Positions 51,968-60,160 of a DNA stretch of 64,000 nt are shown one piece after another. The stretch lies in the NCBI GenBank assembly GCA_963769765.1, contig CAVYNA010000004.1, forward strand, positions 496,001-560,000, in the 5' to 3' direction. A model generated the notes under the pieces. It saw nothing but the letters and a program-made list of their open reading frames with translations. It ran no database searches and was not told the origin of the DNA. The DNA is from Bog-756 sp963769765. GTDB lineage: Bacteria; Actinomycetota; Acidimicrobiia; Acidimicrobiales; RAAP-2. Every line of letters begins with the position of its first letter. Position 1 is the first letter of the stretch. The translations under genes were made by a program, and so were the position numbers.

Positions 51968-53101
51968 GTGTCGGAATCGACCGATTCACAGTTCAACGAG
52001 TTCCTGGAGGTCCGCAAGCCGGGAGCCCACCTCGAAGAGGGTGTCGTCGCAGACGACTTCGTCCTGATGCTCGGGGTCGATCTCACGAACTTCCCGAAAT
52101 TCCCCCGTGTCGACGACAGCGTCACCTACCCGAAGGGCAGCCTCGACATCCGCGCCCAGATCGACGTCGACTCCGGAGCCGAGCTTCCCGACTACAGCGG
52201 GCGATACCGGGCCGATCTGCGCTACACCGACTTCTCGACCGAGGCGCTGGCCACGAAGTTCCTGCCCTGGGCGGAGATGTACCGGGAGACCTGCCTCGAC
52301 GCGTGGGCCACCGAGGTGGCCAAGCGGTACGGCGCCGAGACGATGGCCGAGATCGAATGGACCGCCTGGAACGACCAGATCGCCCCCGAGCTCGACCGCA
52401 TGAAGCGCGAGTTCCTCCCTGCCGACACCGTCTACGAGGACCCGAACCGTCGGATTCGGGGTCAGGACCGAGTCGGTACCCGGGTCGTCTACACGGGGCT
52501 GTTCACCCCCGGACCGAACGCGGCCGACCTCTCCAAAGAGCAGCTGGTCACCTGGCTACTCGGTAGCCACGAGTACCTCCTCCAGTGCATCGAGGGGTGG
52601 GCCGCCCAGATCGTCGTTCGTTACGGACTCGACCAGATGTTCGACATCCAGTGGACGATCTGGGGTGAGACGGTCCTTCCGGGCGCGAAGAGGCTCAAGG
52701 CCGAGTTCCTGGGCATCACCGGGAATTCCGTCGCGGACTGGATGAAGGACCTGCAGGTGGACGCGACGGCCATGCCGGGAAAGGCGTTCGACGTGTCCTT
52801 CGAGATGCCCGAGCCCGATGTCGGCATCATGACCTTCAACCGTTGTGTCGCCGCAGACCAGTGGGAGACCATGGGGCGTCCGGACATCCTCGAGAAGAAC
52901 TGCCACTCCACGTGTCCCAAGTCGATGATCGTGACGACCAAGATGTACAACCCGAACATGAAGGTCGACATCCTCGCCATCCCTCCCCGCAAGGACACCG
53001 GCGACGTGTGCTGCAAGTGGCGATTCAGCATGCGGGACGAGAGCGATCCGGAGTACGTCCCTGTCACGTTGACCTCCAAGTCCGACCGTTCGACACACTG
53101 A
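51968..53101 (+). CDS. uncharacterised protein with internal duplication and a C-terminal Cys cluster
   Basis: 377 residues; function not recognised. Residues about 91-150 and 190-248 are tandem copies of one helical unit: shared marks are W-A-x-x-V-x-x-RYG, M-x-x-I-x-WT-x-W and a closing R-x-K-x-EFL. The C-terminal part has NRCVAADQWE (Cys293), NCHSTCPKSM (Cys312, Cys316) and GDVCCKWRF (Cys348, Cys349), a spacing reminiscent of the L-2-amino-thiazoline-4-carboxylate hydrolase-like/DUF6125 group; this is a tentative resemblance. A metal or redox centre is possible. AAGGGAGG lies 6 bp before GTG 51968. Divergent from a TetR gene and likely controlled by it; acyl-CoA genes follow. Confidence 0.8.
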   Translation: MSESTDSQFNEFLEVRKPGAHLEEGVVADDFVLMLGVDLTNFPKFPRVDDSVTYPKGSLDIRAQIDVDSGAELPDYSGRYRADLRYTDFSTEALATKFLPWAEMYRETCLDAWATEVAKRYGAETMAEIEWTAWNDQIAPELDRMKREFLPADTVYEDPNRRIRGQDRVGTRVVYTGLFTPGPNAADLSKEQLVTWLLGSHEYLLQCIEGWAAQIVVRYGLDQMFDIQWTIWGETVLPGAKRLKAEFLGITGNSVADWMKDLQVDATAMPGKAFDVSFEMPEPDVGIMTFNRCVAADQWETMGRPDILEKNCHSTCPKSMIVTTKMYNPNMKVDILAIPPRKDTGDVCCKWRFSMRDESDPEYVPVTLTSKSDRSTH

Positions 53102-53227
53102 AGGTCTCCAGGCGTCGGTGATCGCCAGGCCGACGCCACTACGGCTCCCGCCCGCGACGGGCCTACCATCCAGCCGTGCAAGTGAGGATCCTCCAGAACC
53201 GCGGAGCGTCCGGGCGCCGGGGGGTGC

Positions 53228-53253
53228 GGGCATGAGTACCGGGCATGAGTACC
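53228..53253. repeat. perfect 13-bp tandem duplication containing a start codon
   Basis: GGGCATGAGTACC occurs twice without spacer (53228-53240 and 53241-53253). Each copy contains ATG, and since 13 is not a multiple of three the two starts open different frames. Confidence 0.8.
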
Positions 53254-53442
53254 GCACCGACCTCCGCCGACACGGGCATCCCCTACGGGACCCGCCTCAC
53301 CGAATCGGCCGACGAGCGTGAGCCGCCGGAGGACGGTGACGGACCAGGCGGCGGACCGACCGGACGGGAACCGGGGGCGGACGGCCCGGTGGAGCGTGCT
53401 CCCGCCCGGCGTGCCCGAGAGGACCCGATCCGACAGACTTGA
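53245..53442 (+). CDS. possible small disordered protein
   Basis: 65 codons (MSTAPTSADTGIPYGTRL, then Asp/Glu/Gly/Pro/Arg-rich) starting in the second copy of the 13-bp repeat and ending just before the crotonase RBS. Codon bias is GC-rich at third positions but no fold or family is recognised and there is no clear RBS. It could be a leader-encoded peptide or a chance frame. Confidence 0.25.
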   Translation: MSTAPTSADTGIPYGTRLTESADEREPPEDGDGPGGGPTGREPGADGPVERAPARRAREDPIRQT

Positions 53443-53489
53443 GACAGCAGGACACGCAGGCGAACATCGAGAAAGGGAGTGATTCGGGC

Positions 53490-54419
53490 ATGCCCGACAC
53501 CACAGAGAACGGCAAGTACATCACCTACGAGGAGCTCGACGACGGGACGATCGCGCGGATCCTGCTCAACCGGCCGAAGACCCGCAACGCGCAGAACCGC
53601 GGCCTCCTGGTCGAGCTCGACGACGCCTTCCAGCGGGCCGAGGAGGACGACCGGGTGCGGGTGGTCATCCTCGGCGGCGTGGGTCCGCTCTTCTCCTCCG
53701 GCCACGACATGGGCTCCAAAGAGGCACAGGCCGAACGTGCGCCCGGTCCCGACCAGCACCCCTCGATGACCATCAACGGCGCGACCCGCGACGGCGCCGA
53801 GAGCCGGATGCTCCAGGAGTGGCACTACTACTTCCAGAACACGTTGCGGTGGCGCAACCTCCGCAAGATCACGGTGGCCCAGGTGCAGGGGACGGTCTAC
53901 GCCGCCGGCCTCATGCTGATGTGGGCCTGCGATCTCATCGTCGCCGCCGACGACGTGTACTTCGCCGACGTCGTCGGGACACGCCTCGGCATGTGCGGGG
54001 TCGAGTACTTCGGCCACCCGTGGGAGTTCGGACCCCGCCGGACGAAGGAGCTCATGCTCACCGGCGACGCGATCGACGTCCACGAGGCGCACCGCCTGGG
54101 CATGGTGAGCAAGGTCTTCCCGGTGGACGACCTCTCCGATCGCACGCTGGCCTACGCACGTCGCATCGCCCAGCTGCCCACCATGACCGCCCTCCTCATC
54201 AAGGAGTCGGTCAACCAGACGGTGGACAACATGGGTTTCTACAACTCGCTGCAGGCGTGCTTCACCCTGCACCAGCTGAACCACTCGCACTGGGCGGAGA
54301 TCCACGAGAGCAAGTACCCGGTGGCCGAGGAGCAGGACGGCGTTCCGAGCTGGCGGGTGGCACCGCCGGTGCTGCTCTCCGTGAAGGAGCAGATCGAAGG
54401 TCCCGTCGCCGCCGGCTGA
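53490..54419 (+). CDS. enoyl-CoA hydratase/isomerase (crotonase family), long form
   Basis: 309 residues. ITYEELDDGTIARILLNRPK, GPLFSSGHDMGSKE (oxyanion segment, with a His in place of a usual Ala), then an insert of about 35 residues, followed by VQGTVYAAGLMLMWACDL and GMCGVEYFGHPWEFGPRRTK. The insert and length exceed the normal 260. ATG 53490 is chosen; GGGAG lies 10 bp upstream, and an upstream TTG is weaker. Followed by an alcohol dehydrogenase 73 bp downstream; both on the same strand as the Cys-rich protein. Confidence 0.9.
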   Translation: MPDTTENGKYITYEELDDGTIARILLNRPKTRNAQNRGLLVELDDAFQRAEEDDRVRVVILGGVGPLFSSGHDMGSKEAQAERAPGPDQHPSMTINGATRDGAESRMLQEWHYYFQNTLRWRNLRKITVAQVQGTVYAAGLMLMWACDLIVAADDVYFADVVGTRLGMCGVEYFGHPWEFGPRRTKELMLTGDAIDVHEAHRLGMVSKVFPVDDLSDRTLAYARRIAQLPTMTALLIKESVNQTVDNMGFYNSLQACFTLHQLNHSHWAEIHESKYPVAEEQDGVPSWRVAPPVLLSVKEQIEGPVAAG

Positions 54420-54492
54420 CCCGTCCCGGACCGGGCGGACGGCCCGGACGTCAACAAGATTCGGGGCCAATCGTGCAAGGAGCTCGGAGACG

Positions 54493-55638
54493 ATGAAATC
54501 GCAGGCAGCAGTGCTCTTCGGTCGAGAGCAGGACTGGCAGATCCTCGAGATCGACCTCGATCCGCCGAAGGTCCACGAGGTCCTCGTGAAGTGGGCGGCC
54601 GCCGGTCTGTGCCACTCCGACCAGCACCTCCGGACCAACGACATCGGTGCACCGAGGAACCCTGACGAGGGGCCCGATCCGAGGCTGTTCCCGTTGGTGG
54701 GGGGCCACGAGGGGGCCGGTGTGGTCGAGGCGGTCGGTCCGGGCGTCCTCGGCTTCGAGCCCGGCGACCCGGTGGCCGCCAGCTTCTTTCCGATCTGCGG
54801 CACGTGCAAGATGTGCATCACCGGGCACACGAACCTCTGCGACCTCGGTGCGGAGACGTTCTCCCCCGGTCAGATCTCCGACGGGACGCAGCGGTACCAC
54901 TACGACGGACGGCCGCTCAACGTGATGTCCAAGTTGGGGACCTTCGCGGAGTACGGCGTCGTCCACGAGGCGTCACTGGTGAAGGTGGACCAAGGGCTCC
55001 CCATGCCGGCGGTGGCCCTGGTGTCGTGTGGTGTGACCACCGGCTGGGGCTCGGCCGTGTACCGAGCCCAGGTCGCGCCGGGCGACACCGTCGTCGTGGT
55101 CGGCGTCGGAGGTGTCGGGATGAACGCGGTGCAGGGTGCCCACATGGCGGGGGCGAAGAACGTGGTCGCCGTCGATCCCGTCGAGTTCAAGCGGAAGTCG
55201 GCCCTGGACTTCGGCGCCACCCATGCGGCCCGATCGATGGAAGAGGCGCTTCCCCTCGTCATCGACCTGACACGTGGGCAGTTGGCCGATGCGGTGATCC
55301 TCGTGCCGAGTGTGATGTACGGGAACCTGATGGGTCCTGCGCTCGCGCTCACGGGGAAGAACGGCACGTGCGTGGTCACCGGAGTCGCCCCGCAGATGCA
55401 GTCAGAGTGCAGCGTCAATCTCTTCGAGCTGGCAATGTGGCAGAAGGAGGTGCGCGGGGTCGTCTTCGGCGCCGCCAATCCGCGCTTCGACATCCCCAAC
55501 CTCCTGGCGCTCTACCAGGCCGGTCGTCTCAAGCTGGACGAGTTGGTCACTAGGACGTACCGGCTCGACGAGATCAACCAGGGCTACCGGGACATGCTCG
55601 ACGGGGTGAACATCCGCGGCGTCGTCGTCTTCGACTAG
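54493..55638 (+). CDS. zinc alcohol dehydrogenase, NDMA-dependent type (MDR family)
   Basis: 381 residues. Catalytic-zinc Cys in AAGLCHSDQHL, His-Glu in GGHEGAGVVEAVG; structural zinc in CGTCKMCITGHTNLC. Rossmann motif VVVGVGGVGMNAVQGAHMAGA. The long zinc insert GAPRNPDEGPDPRLFP and overall length match actinobacterial nicotinoprotein (N,N-dimethyl-4-nitrosoaniline-dependent) dehydrogenases, often recycled via mycofactocin; no mycofactocin genes are in the window. AAGGAG lies before ATG 54493. Probably oxidises an alcohol intermediate of the locus. Confidence 0.9.
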   Translation: MKSQAAVLFGREQDWQILEIDLDPPKVHEVLVKWAAAGLCHSDQHLRTNDIGAPRNPDEGPDPRLFPLVGGHEGAGVVEAVGPGVLGFEPGDPVAASFFPICGTCKMCITGHTNLCDLGAETFSPGQISDGTQRYHYDGRPLNVMSKLGTFAEYGVVHEASLVKVDQGLPMPAVALVSCGVTTGWGSAVYRAQVAPGDTVVVVGVGGVGMNAVQGAHMAGAKNVVAVDPVEFKRKSALDFGATHAARSMEEALPLVIDLTRGQLADAVILVPSVMYGNLMGPALALTGKNGTCVVTGVAPQMQSECSVNLFELAMWQKEVRGVVFGAANPRFDIPNLLALYQAGRLKLDELVTRTYRLDEINQGYRDMLDGVNIRGVVVFD

Positions 55639-55832
55639 GCCCCAGGCTTTCGTGACCGGTCGGCACGACCTGCGATGACCGGCTGGTCACGGTCGACCTC
55701 GGGGGCGGGCAGCGGTCTCGCCCCCGCCGATTCTCGGGTAGCTTGACCGTCCGGTTCGATGCCGCTGCGGACTCTGGGCACCGTCGGGCCGCCGAGTGCC
55801 TGCGCCGGCGGGCCATCGAGGAGGGACGGACG

Positions 55833-56603
55833 ATGACGGGTGCCGACCAGCACGCGAGGATCAAGGTCGCCGAGGTCGACGGCATCGCCGTGATGACGCT
55901 CGCCAGCGACAAGGTGAATGCGCTGGACGTCGAGACACTCGAGGAGATCACCTCGTGCGTCAATCGGTCCGAGGTGGATCCCGGCGTCCGTGCCCTGGTG
56001 GTGACCGGAGAGGGCTCGATCTTCTCCGCCGGCCTGAACGTGGGCGAAGTCCTGGACAACGACACGAGCCGCACCGGGGTGCTCCTTCACGCACTGCAAG
56101 ACGCGCTCGTCAGTCTCTTCCGCTTCCCGAAGCCGACGGTCGCGGCCATCAACGGCCCGGCGGTCGCCGGCGGGTGCATCCTGGCCTGCGCCTGCGACAA
56201 GCGGTTGATTGCGGAGGGCGCCCGCATCGGCGCGACCGAACTGAAGGTGGGCGTGTCGTTCCCCGTCTTCGCCGTCGAGCTCCTGCGGCATGCCTGCGGC
56301 TCGACGGCGGAGCAGCTGATGTACGACGCGGCGTTGCTCAGCGCCGACGAGGCATGCCGTCGCGGCCTCGCCCACCAGGCCGTCCCCGCCGACGAGCTGC
56401 ACGCCGCGGCGACCGGGCTGGCCGGGCAGTTGGCAGCCCTCGATGCCCCGGCCTACGCACTGGCGAAGGCCTCGACGAGGAGGCTCGCTCTCTCGGTGCT
56501 CGACGACGACGCCTGCCGGCAGCTCGACCGGGCGGTGCTGGCCCACTGGCAGGACGATCAGACCAGGGCGAGCCTCGAGCGGCTGCGCGCGCCGAAGCGC
56601 TGA
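55833..56603 (+). CDS. enoyl-CoA hydratase/isomerase (crotonase family)
   Basis: 256 residues. IAVMTLASDKVNALDVETLE, GEGSIFSAGLNVGEVLD (oxyanion segment) and NGPAVAGGCILACACDKRL are typical; GRIGATELKVGV-like text (ARIGATELKVGVSFP) follows. ATG 55833 has GAGGAGGG 7 bp upstream; the frame is open about 30 codons earlier without similarity. Third crotonase of this locus (others at 50351 and 53490), which suggests several ring or side-chain hydration/hydrolysis steps. Convergent with the epoxide hydrolase. Confidence 0.9.
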   Translation: MTGADQHARIKVAEVDGIAVMTLASDKVNALDVETLEEITSCVNRSEVDPGVRALVVTGEGSIFSAGLNVGEVLDNDTSRTGVLLHALQDALVSLFRFPKPTVAAINGPAVAGGCILACACDKRLIAEGARIGATELKVGVSFPVFAVELLRHACGSTAEQLMYDAALLSADEACRRGLAHQAVPADELHAAATGLAGQLAALDAPAYALAKASTRRLALSVLDDDACRQLDRAVLAHWQDDQTRASLERLRAPKR

Positions 56604-56638
56604 AGCAGGCGGGTACCGACCGTCACACCCGTCACCGA

Positions 56639-57784
56639 TCAGCGCACCGTCCGGAAGAACTCAGCCAGGTCATCGGCGAAGAGCGCGGGCTGCTCCATGG
56701 CCGCGAAGTGGCCTCCCCGCGGCATGTCGGTCCAACGGGTGACGTTGTACTGCTGCTCCACCCACGACCGCGGCCAGCGGAGCACCTCCTTCGGGTAGCG
56801 CGCCACCCCCGTCGGCACGGTGACGAAGGGTAACTTCCCGGTCAACTCACCACTCCGGTTCGTCTCCCAGTAGAGCTGGGCCGAGGACGTGGCGGTCTCC
56901 GTCATCCAGTACAACATCACATTGGTGAGGAGCTGATCCCTGGAGAAGCAGTTCTCGGGGTTGCCGTCGCAGTCGCTCCAGGCGCGGAACTTCTCGACGA
57001 TCCACGCGAGGAGACCCGCCGGCGAGTCGTTGAGGCCGACGCCGAGCGTCTGGGGCTTGGTCCCCTGCTCGTTGGCGTAGGCGGCCTCCTCGCGGATGAA
57101 TCGCCCCATGTCGGCGAGGTCCGCCTGCTCCTCGTCGGTGAGGGTGTCCGCGCTCTCCGGCCGGGATCCGACCGGCATGTTGAGGTGGATGGCGATGCAG
57201 TGCGCCGGGTCGAGCGCGCCGATCCGTGTCGTCACCTGGGCGCCCCAGTCGCCCCCCTGCGCGCCGTAGCGCCCGTAGTCGAGGCGGTCCATGAGTGCGA
57301 TGAACGCACCGGCGATGCGTCGCACGCCCCAACCACGGGTACGTGGCGGCTCCGAGAACCCGTAGCCGGGAAGCGACGGCGCCACCACGTGGAACGCATC
57401 GGCGGCGCTTCCGCCGTGCGCCGGAGGATCGACGAGCCGCGGGATCACGTCGAGGAACTCGACGACCGAGCCGGGCCAACCGTGGATGAGGAGCAACGGG
57501 AGTGCGTGCTCGTGAGGTGACCGGGCGTGGACGAAGTGGATCGACTGCCCGTCGATCCGCGTGCGGAAGTGCGAGAACCCGTTGAGGCGGGCCTCCTCGA
57601 GGCGCCAGTCGTACGTGTGCTGCCAGTACTCGACCAGCTCCCGCAGGTAGGTGATCGGGATCCCGGCATCCCACCCGGTCCCCGCGATCTGGACCGGGAA
57701 CCGGGTGCGGCCGAGACGGCTCCGGAGGTCCTCGAGGTCCGCCTCGTCCATCTGGATGCGGAACGGCTCGACCACGTCACTCAT
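56639..57784 (-). CDS. epoxide hydrolase (alpha/beta-hydrolase, microsomal-type N-domain)
   Basis: 381 residues. The N-terminal lid domain (FRIQMDEADLEDLRSRL ... YDWRLEEARLNGFSHF) is the EHN domain; LLIHGWPGSVVEFLDVI is the oxyanion HGWP motif, GGDWGAQ holds the nucleophile Asp, and PRGGHFAAMEQP the catalytic His. Opens epoxides to diols in the cytoplasm. ATG 57784 is preferred (GGAG about 10 bp upstream); ATG 57811 is an alternative. Divergent from the acyl-CoA dehydrogenase pair, with TAGGTT (minus, 57863-57858) as candidate -10. The nearby P450s could form the epoxide. Confidence 0.92.
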   Translation of the reverse strand: MSDVVEPFRIQMDEADLEDLRSRLGRTRFPVQIAGTGWDAGIPITYLRELVEYWQHTYDWRLEEARLNGFSHFRTRIDGQSIHFVHARSPHEHALPLLLIHGWPGSVVEFLDVIPRLVDPPAHGGSAADAFHVVAPSLPGYGFSEPPRTRGWGVRRIAGAFIALMDRLDYGRYGAQGGDWGAQVTTRIGALDPAHCIAIHLNMPVGSRPESADTLTDEEQADLADMGRFIREEAAYANEQGTKPQTLGVGLNDSPAGLLAWIVEKFRAWSDCDGNPENCFSRDQLLTNVMLYWMTETATSSAQLYWETNRSGELTGKLPFVTVPTGVARYPKEVLRWPRSWVEQQYNVTRWTDMPRGGHFAAMEQPALFADDLAEFFRTVR

Positions 57785-57891
57785 CGACTGCGCTCTCCTG
57801 TCCCCCGTCATGTCGAATCACCGGATAGGCGTGCGGCGCAGGTGATCAAGTACTGTCAACCTACCAACCGGACGCACGGGCACCCTCGAAC

Positions 57892-58920
57892 ATGGACCTG
57901 AACCCTTCGGACGAACAGCACGAGTTGATCTCCGCCGTCCGAGCCTTCCTCACCGACCACTGCCCGCCGGATGTCGTGCGGGCCAGCGAGCCGGGTGGCT
58001 TCGATCCGGACCTCTGGACCTCCTTCTGCCGACTGGCCGGTCCCACGATCGGCGTGTCCGAGAAGCTGGGCGGAGGAGGCGCGTCCCTGCTCGACCTGGA
58101 GCTGGTCTGCGAGCAGATCGGCCGCTTCCTGGCCCCGCTGCCATTCATCGAGAGCGCGGTGGCGGACCGGATCCTGGCGTCGTCCGGCGACACGGGGAGC
58201 AACTGCCTGGACGTGCTCCTGGCCGAGCCGTCGACCGTGAGCACGGTGGCGTTGCGACCAGCGGTCGACGGGACGGCGACGCTGGTCCCCTCCGGATCGA
58301 TCGCCCGGGCGCTCGTCGCCATGGACGGCGACGAGTTGGTCCTGGTTGTGGACGACGGCGACGGCGCCGCACGGAGCAACCTGGGGTCGTCACCACTGGC
58401 CGACCGGTCGGTCCGGGGCCCCGGCCGATCGGTGCTCGCCACCGGCGACATCGCCCGGACGGCCTACGGGCAGGCGCTCGACGAATGGCGCACCCTCATG
58501 AGCGGTGCGCTGGTCGGTCTGGGAGAAGCGGCCCTGGCGATCGGCGTCGAGTACGCCAAGCACCGTCACCAGTTCGGTGCGCCGATCGGATCGTTCCAGT
58601 CGATCGCCCGCGACCTCTCGGATGCGGCCACCCTTGTGGACGGCGCCCGCCTCCTCGCCCGCGAGGCGGCGTGGGCGGACTCCGAGGACGAGGAGCACTT
58701 CGCTTCGCTCAGCTCGATGGCATTCCTCTTCGCCATCCGGGCGGCCCGCCGTGCGAGCAACGTCGCACTGCATGTGCACGGCGGCTACGGATTCACCCTC
58801 GAGTACGACATTCAGCTCTTCTACCGAAGGGCGGAAGCATGGCCGCTCGCCCTCGGTGACCCGCGGCGGGGTGTCGCGCACCTCGCCGACGCGCTCTTCG
58901 GTCCGGCCGAGGTTTCGTGA
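57892..58920 (+). CDS. acyl-CoA dehydrogenase, short partner subunit (FadE type)
   Basis: 342 residues, shorter than a normal acyl-CoA dehydrogenase. DLNPSDEQHELISAVRAFL, GVSEKLGGGGASLLDLELV, YAKHRHQFGAPIGSFQSIA and NVALHVHGGYGFTLEYDIQ mark the three domains; the flavin-binding middle domain is reduced. It overlaps the next gene by 4 bp (GTGA), so the two are surely made together as a heteromeric enzyme. Same design as the pair at 19905/21074. Confidence 0.9.
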   Translation: MDLNPSDEQHELISAVRAFLTDHCPPDVVRASEPGGFDPDLWTSFCRLAGPTIGVSEKLGGGGASLLDLELVCEQIGRFLAPLPFIESAVADRILASSGDTGSNCLDVLLAEPSTVSTVALRPAVDGTATLVPSGSIARALVAMDGDELVLVVDDGDGAARSNLGSSPLADRSVRGPGRSVLATGDIARTAYGQALDEWRTLMSGALVGLGEAALAIGVEYAKHRHQFGAPIGSFQSIARDLSDAATLVDGARLLAREAAWADSEDEEHFASLSSMAFLFAIRAARRASNVALHVHGGYGFTLEYDIQLFYRRAEAWPLALGDPRRGVAHLADALFGPAEVS

Positions 58921-60089
58921 TGGACTTTCGCCTGGGCCCGAAGAGTGACGCCTTCCGGGCGGAGGTGCGCGCCTTCCTCGACGAGCACTTCGATGCCGAG
59001 ACGATCGAGCGCGCCCATCGGACCGGGACCAACCACGACAAGGAGTTCCACCGGGCAATCGGCAAGCAGGGTTGGATCGCCGCGTCGTGGCCGGCCGAGT
59101 ACGGGGGTCAGGAGCGGGACCCGTTCGAGATGACCGCCCTCCGTGACGAGCTCCGGCTGGCCGGCGCCCCCACCGACGGGATGGGCCTGACCCTCATCGT
59201 GTGCCAGACGATCCGCCGGGTGGCGACCGACGAGCAGAAGGCCGACTTCTTGCCGCGCGCCCTGGCCGGCGAGATCATCATGTCGCTCGGCTACAGCGAG
59301 CCCGACTCCGGTTCCGACGTGGCCTCGATCAAGACCACCGCAGCACGCGACGGCGACGAGTGGGTCATCAACGGGCAGAAGATGTTCACCACGCTGGCCC
59401 ACGTGGCGGACTACGTCTTCCTCCTGGCACGTACCAACCACGACGTCCCGAAGCACAAGGGACTAACCATGTTCCTCGTACCTCTGCACTCGCCCGGGAT
59501 CGAGATCCACCCGGTCCACACCGTCGGCGGCGAGCGGACGAACGCCACCTTCTATACGGACGTCCGGGTCAGCGACCACTACCGGATCGGCGACGTCGAC
59601 CGGGGCTGGGACGTGATGACGGTCGCGCTCACCTTCGAGCGCGGTGGGTTCGGTCTCAGCGAGGCCGACCGCGTCTGGGAGCAGGCGGTGGCGTGGGCGA
59701 AGGAGACCCGGCGCCCCGACGGGAGCCGGGTCATCGACGACCTCTCCGTGCGCGAGCGTCTCGCCACCATGCGCACGAACAACGAGGTCGCCCGGCTCCT
59801 GGCCTACCGCACGTCGTTCGTGGCGGCCACCGGGGGGCTCCCCGGGGTCGAGGGCTCGATGCACAAGCTGTTCTACGCGGAGTCGATGACCGCGGACGCC
59901 GCCGAGCTGGTCGACATGCTGGGGGCGGATGGGGTCCTCCAGCGCGGCGAGGACGATGCCCCGGTCGACGGGTGGGTCGAGCACCTCTTCCGGCACGCGG
60001 CGGTGACCACCATCTACGGGGGCACCAGCGAGATGCAGCGGTCCATCATCGCCGAGCGGGGTCTCGGGCTCCCGAGATCCGGACGCTGA
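58917..60089 (+). CDS. acyl-CoA dehydrogenase, large partner subunit (FadE type)
   Basis: 390 residues. LGPKSDAFRAEVRAFLDEHF, ASWPAEYGGQERDPFEM, LGYSEPDSGSDVASIKTTA, VINGQKMFTTLAHVADYV and C-terminal AAVTTIYGGTSEMQRSIIAE, the catalytic/flavin loop, are all present. GTG 58917 overlaps the small subunit's stop; ATG 58920 is equally possible. With its partner it would desaturate a bulky acyl-CoA, electrons going to ETF. Confidence 0.92.
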   Translation: MMDFRLGPKSDAFRAEVRAFLDEHFDAETIERAHRTGTNHDKEFHRAIGKQGWIAASWPAEYGGQERDPFEMTALRDELRLAGAPTDGMGLTLIVCQTIRRVATDEQKADFLPRALAGEIIMSLGYSEPDSGSDVASIKTTAARDGDEWVINGQKMFTTLAHVADYVFLLARTNHDVPKHKGLTMFLVPLHSPGIEIHPVHTVGGERTNATFYTDVRVSDHYRIGDVDRGWDVMTVALTFERGGFGLSEADRVWEQAVAWAKETRRPDGSRVIDDLSVRERLATMRTNNEVARLLAYRTSFVAATGGLPGVEGSMHKLFYAESMTADAAELVDMLGADGVLQRGEDDAPVDGWVEHLFRHAAVTTIYGGTSEMQRSIIAERGLGLPRSGR

Positions 60090-60160
60090 GACTCGCCGTT
60101 CCGGGCCCTCAGCGCCCTCCCCTGGTTCACGTCAATGCTGGCCCTCCCGCTGCCTCGTCG

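Larger units (their letters stand above)
53102..53489. other. 388-bp gap before the crotonase gene
   Basis: Holds a tandem 13-bp repeat (53228-53253) and a 65-codon low-complexity frame (53245-53442), described separately. A CTACCATC at about 53163-53170 could be a -10 element. RBS GGGAG at 53475-53479 belongs to the crotonase. Nothing else is evident. Confidence 0.3.
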
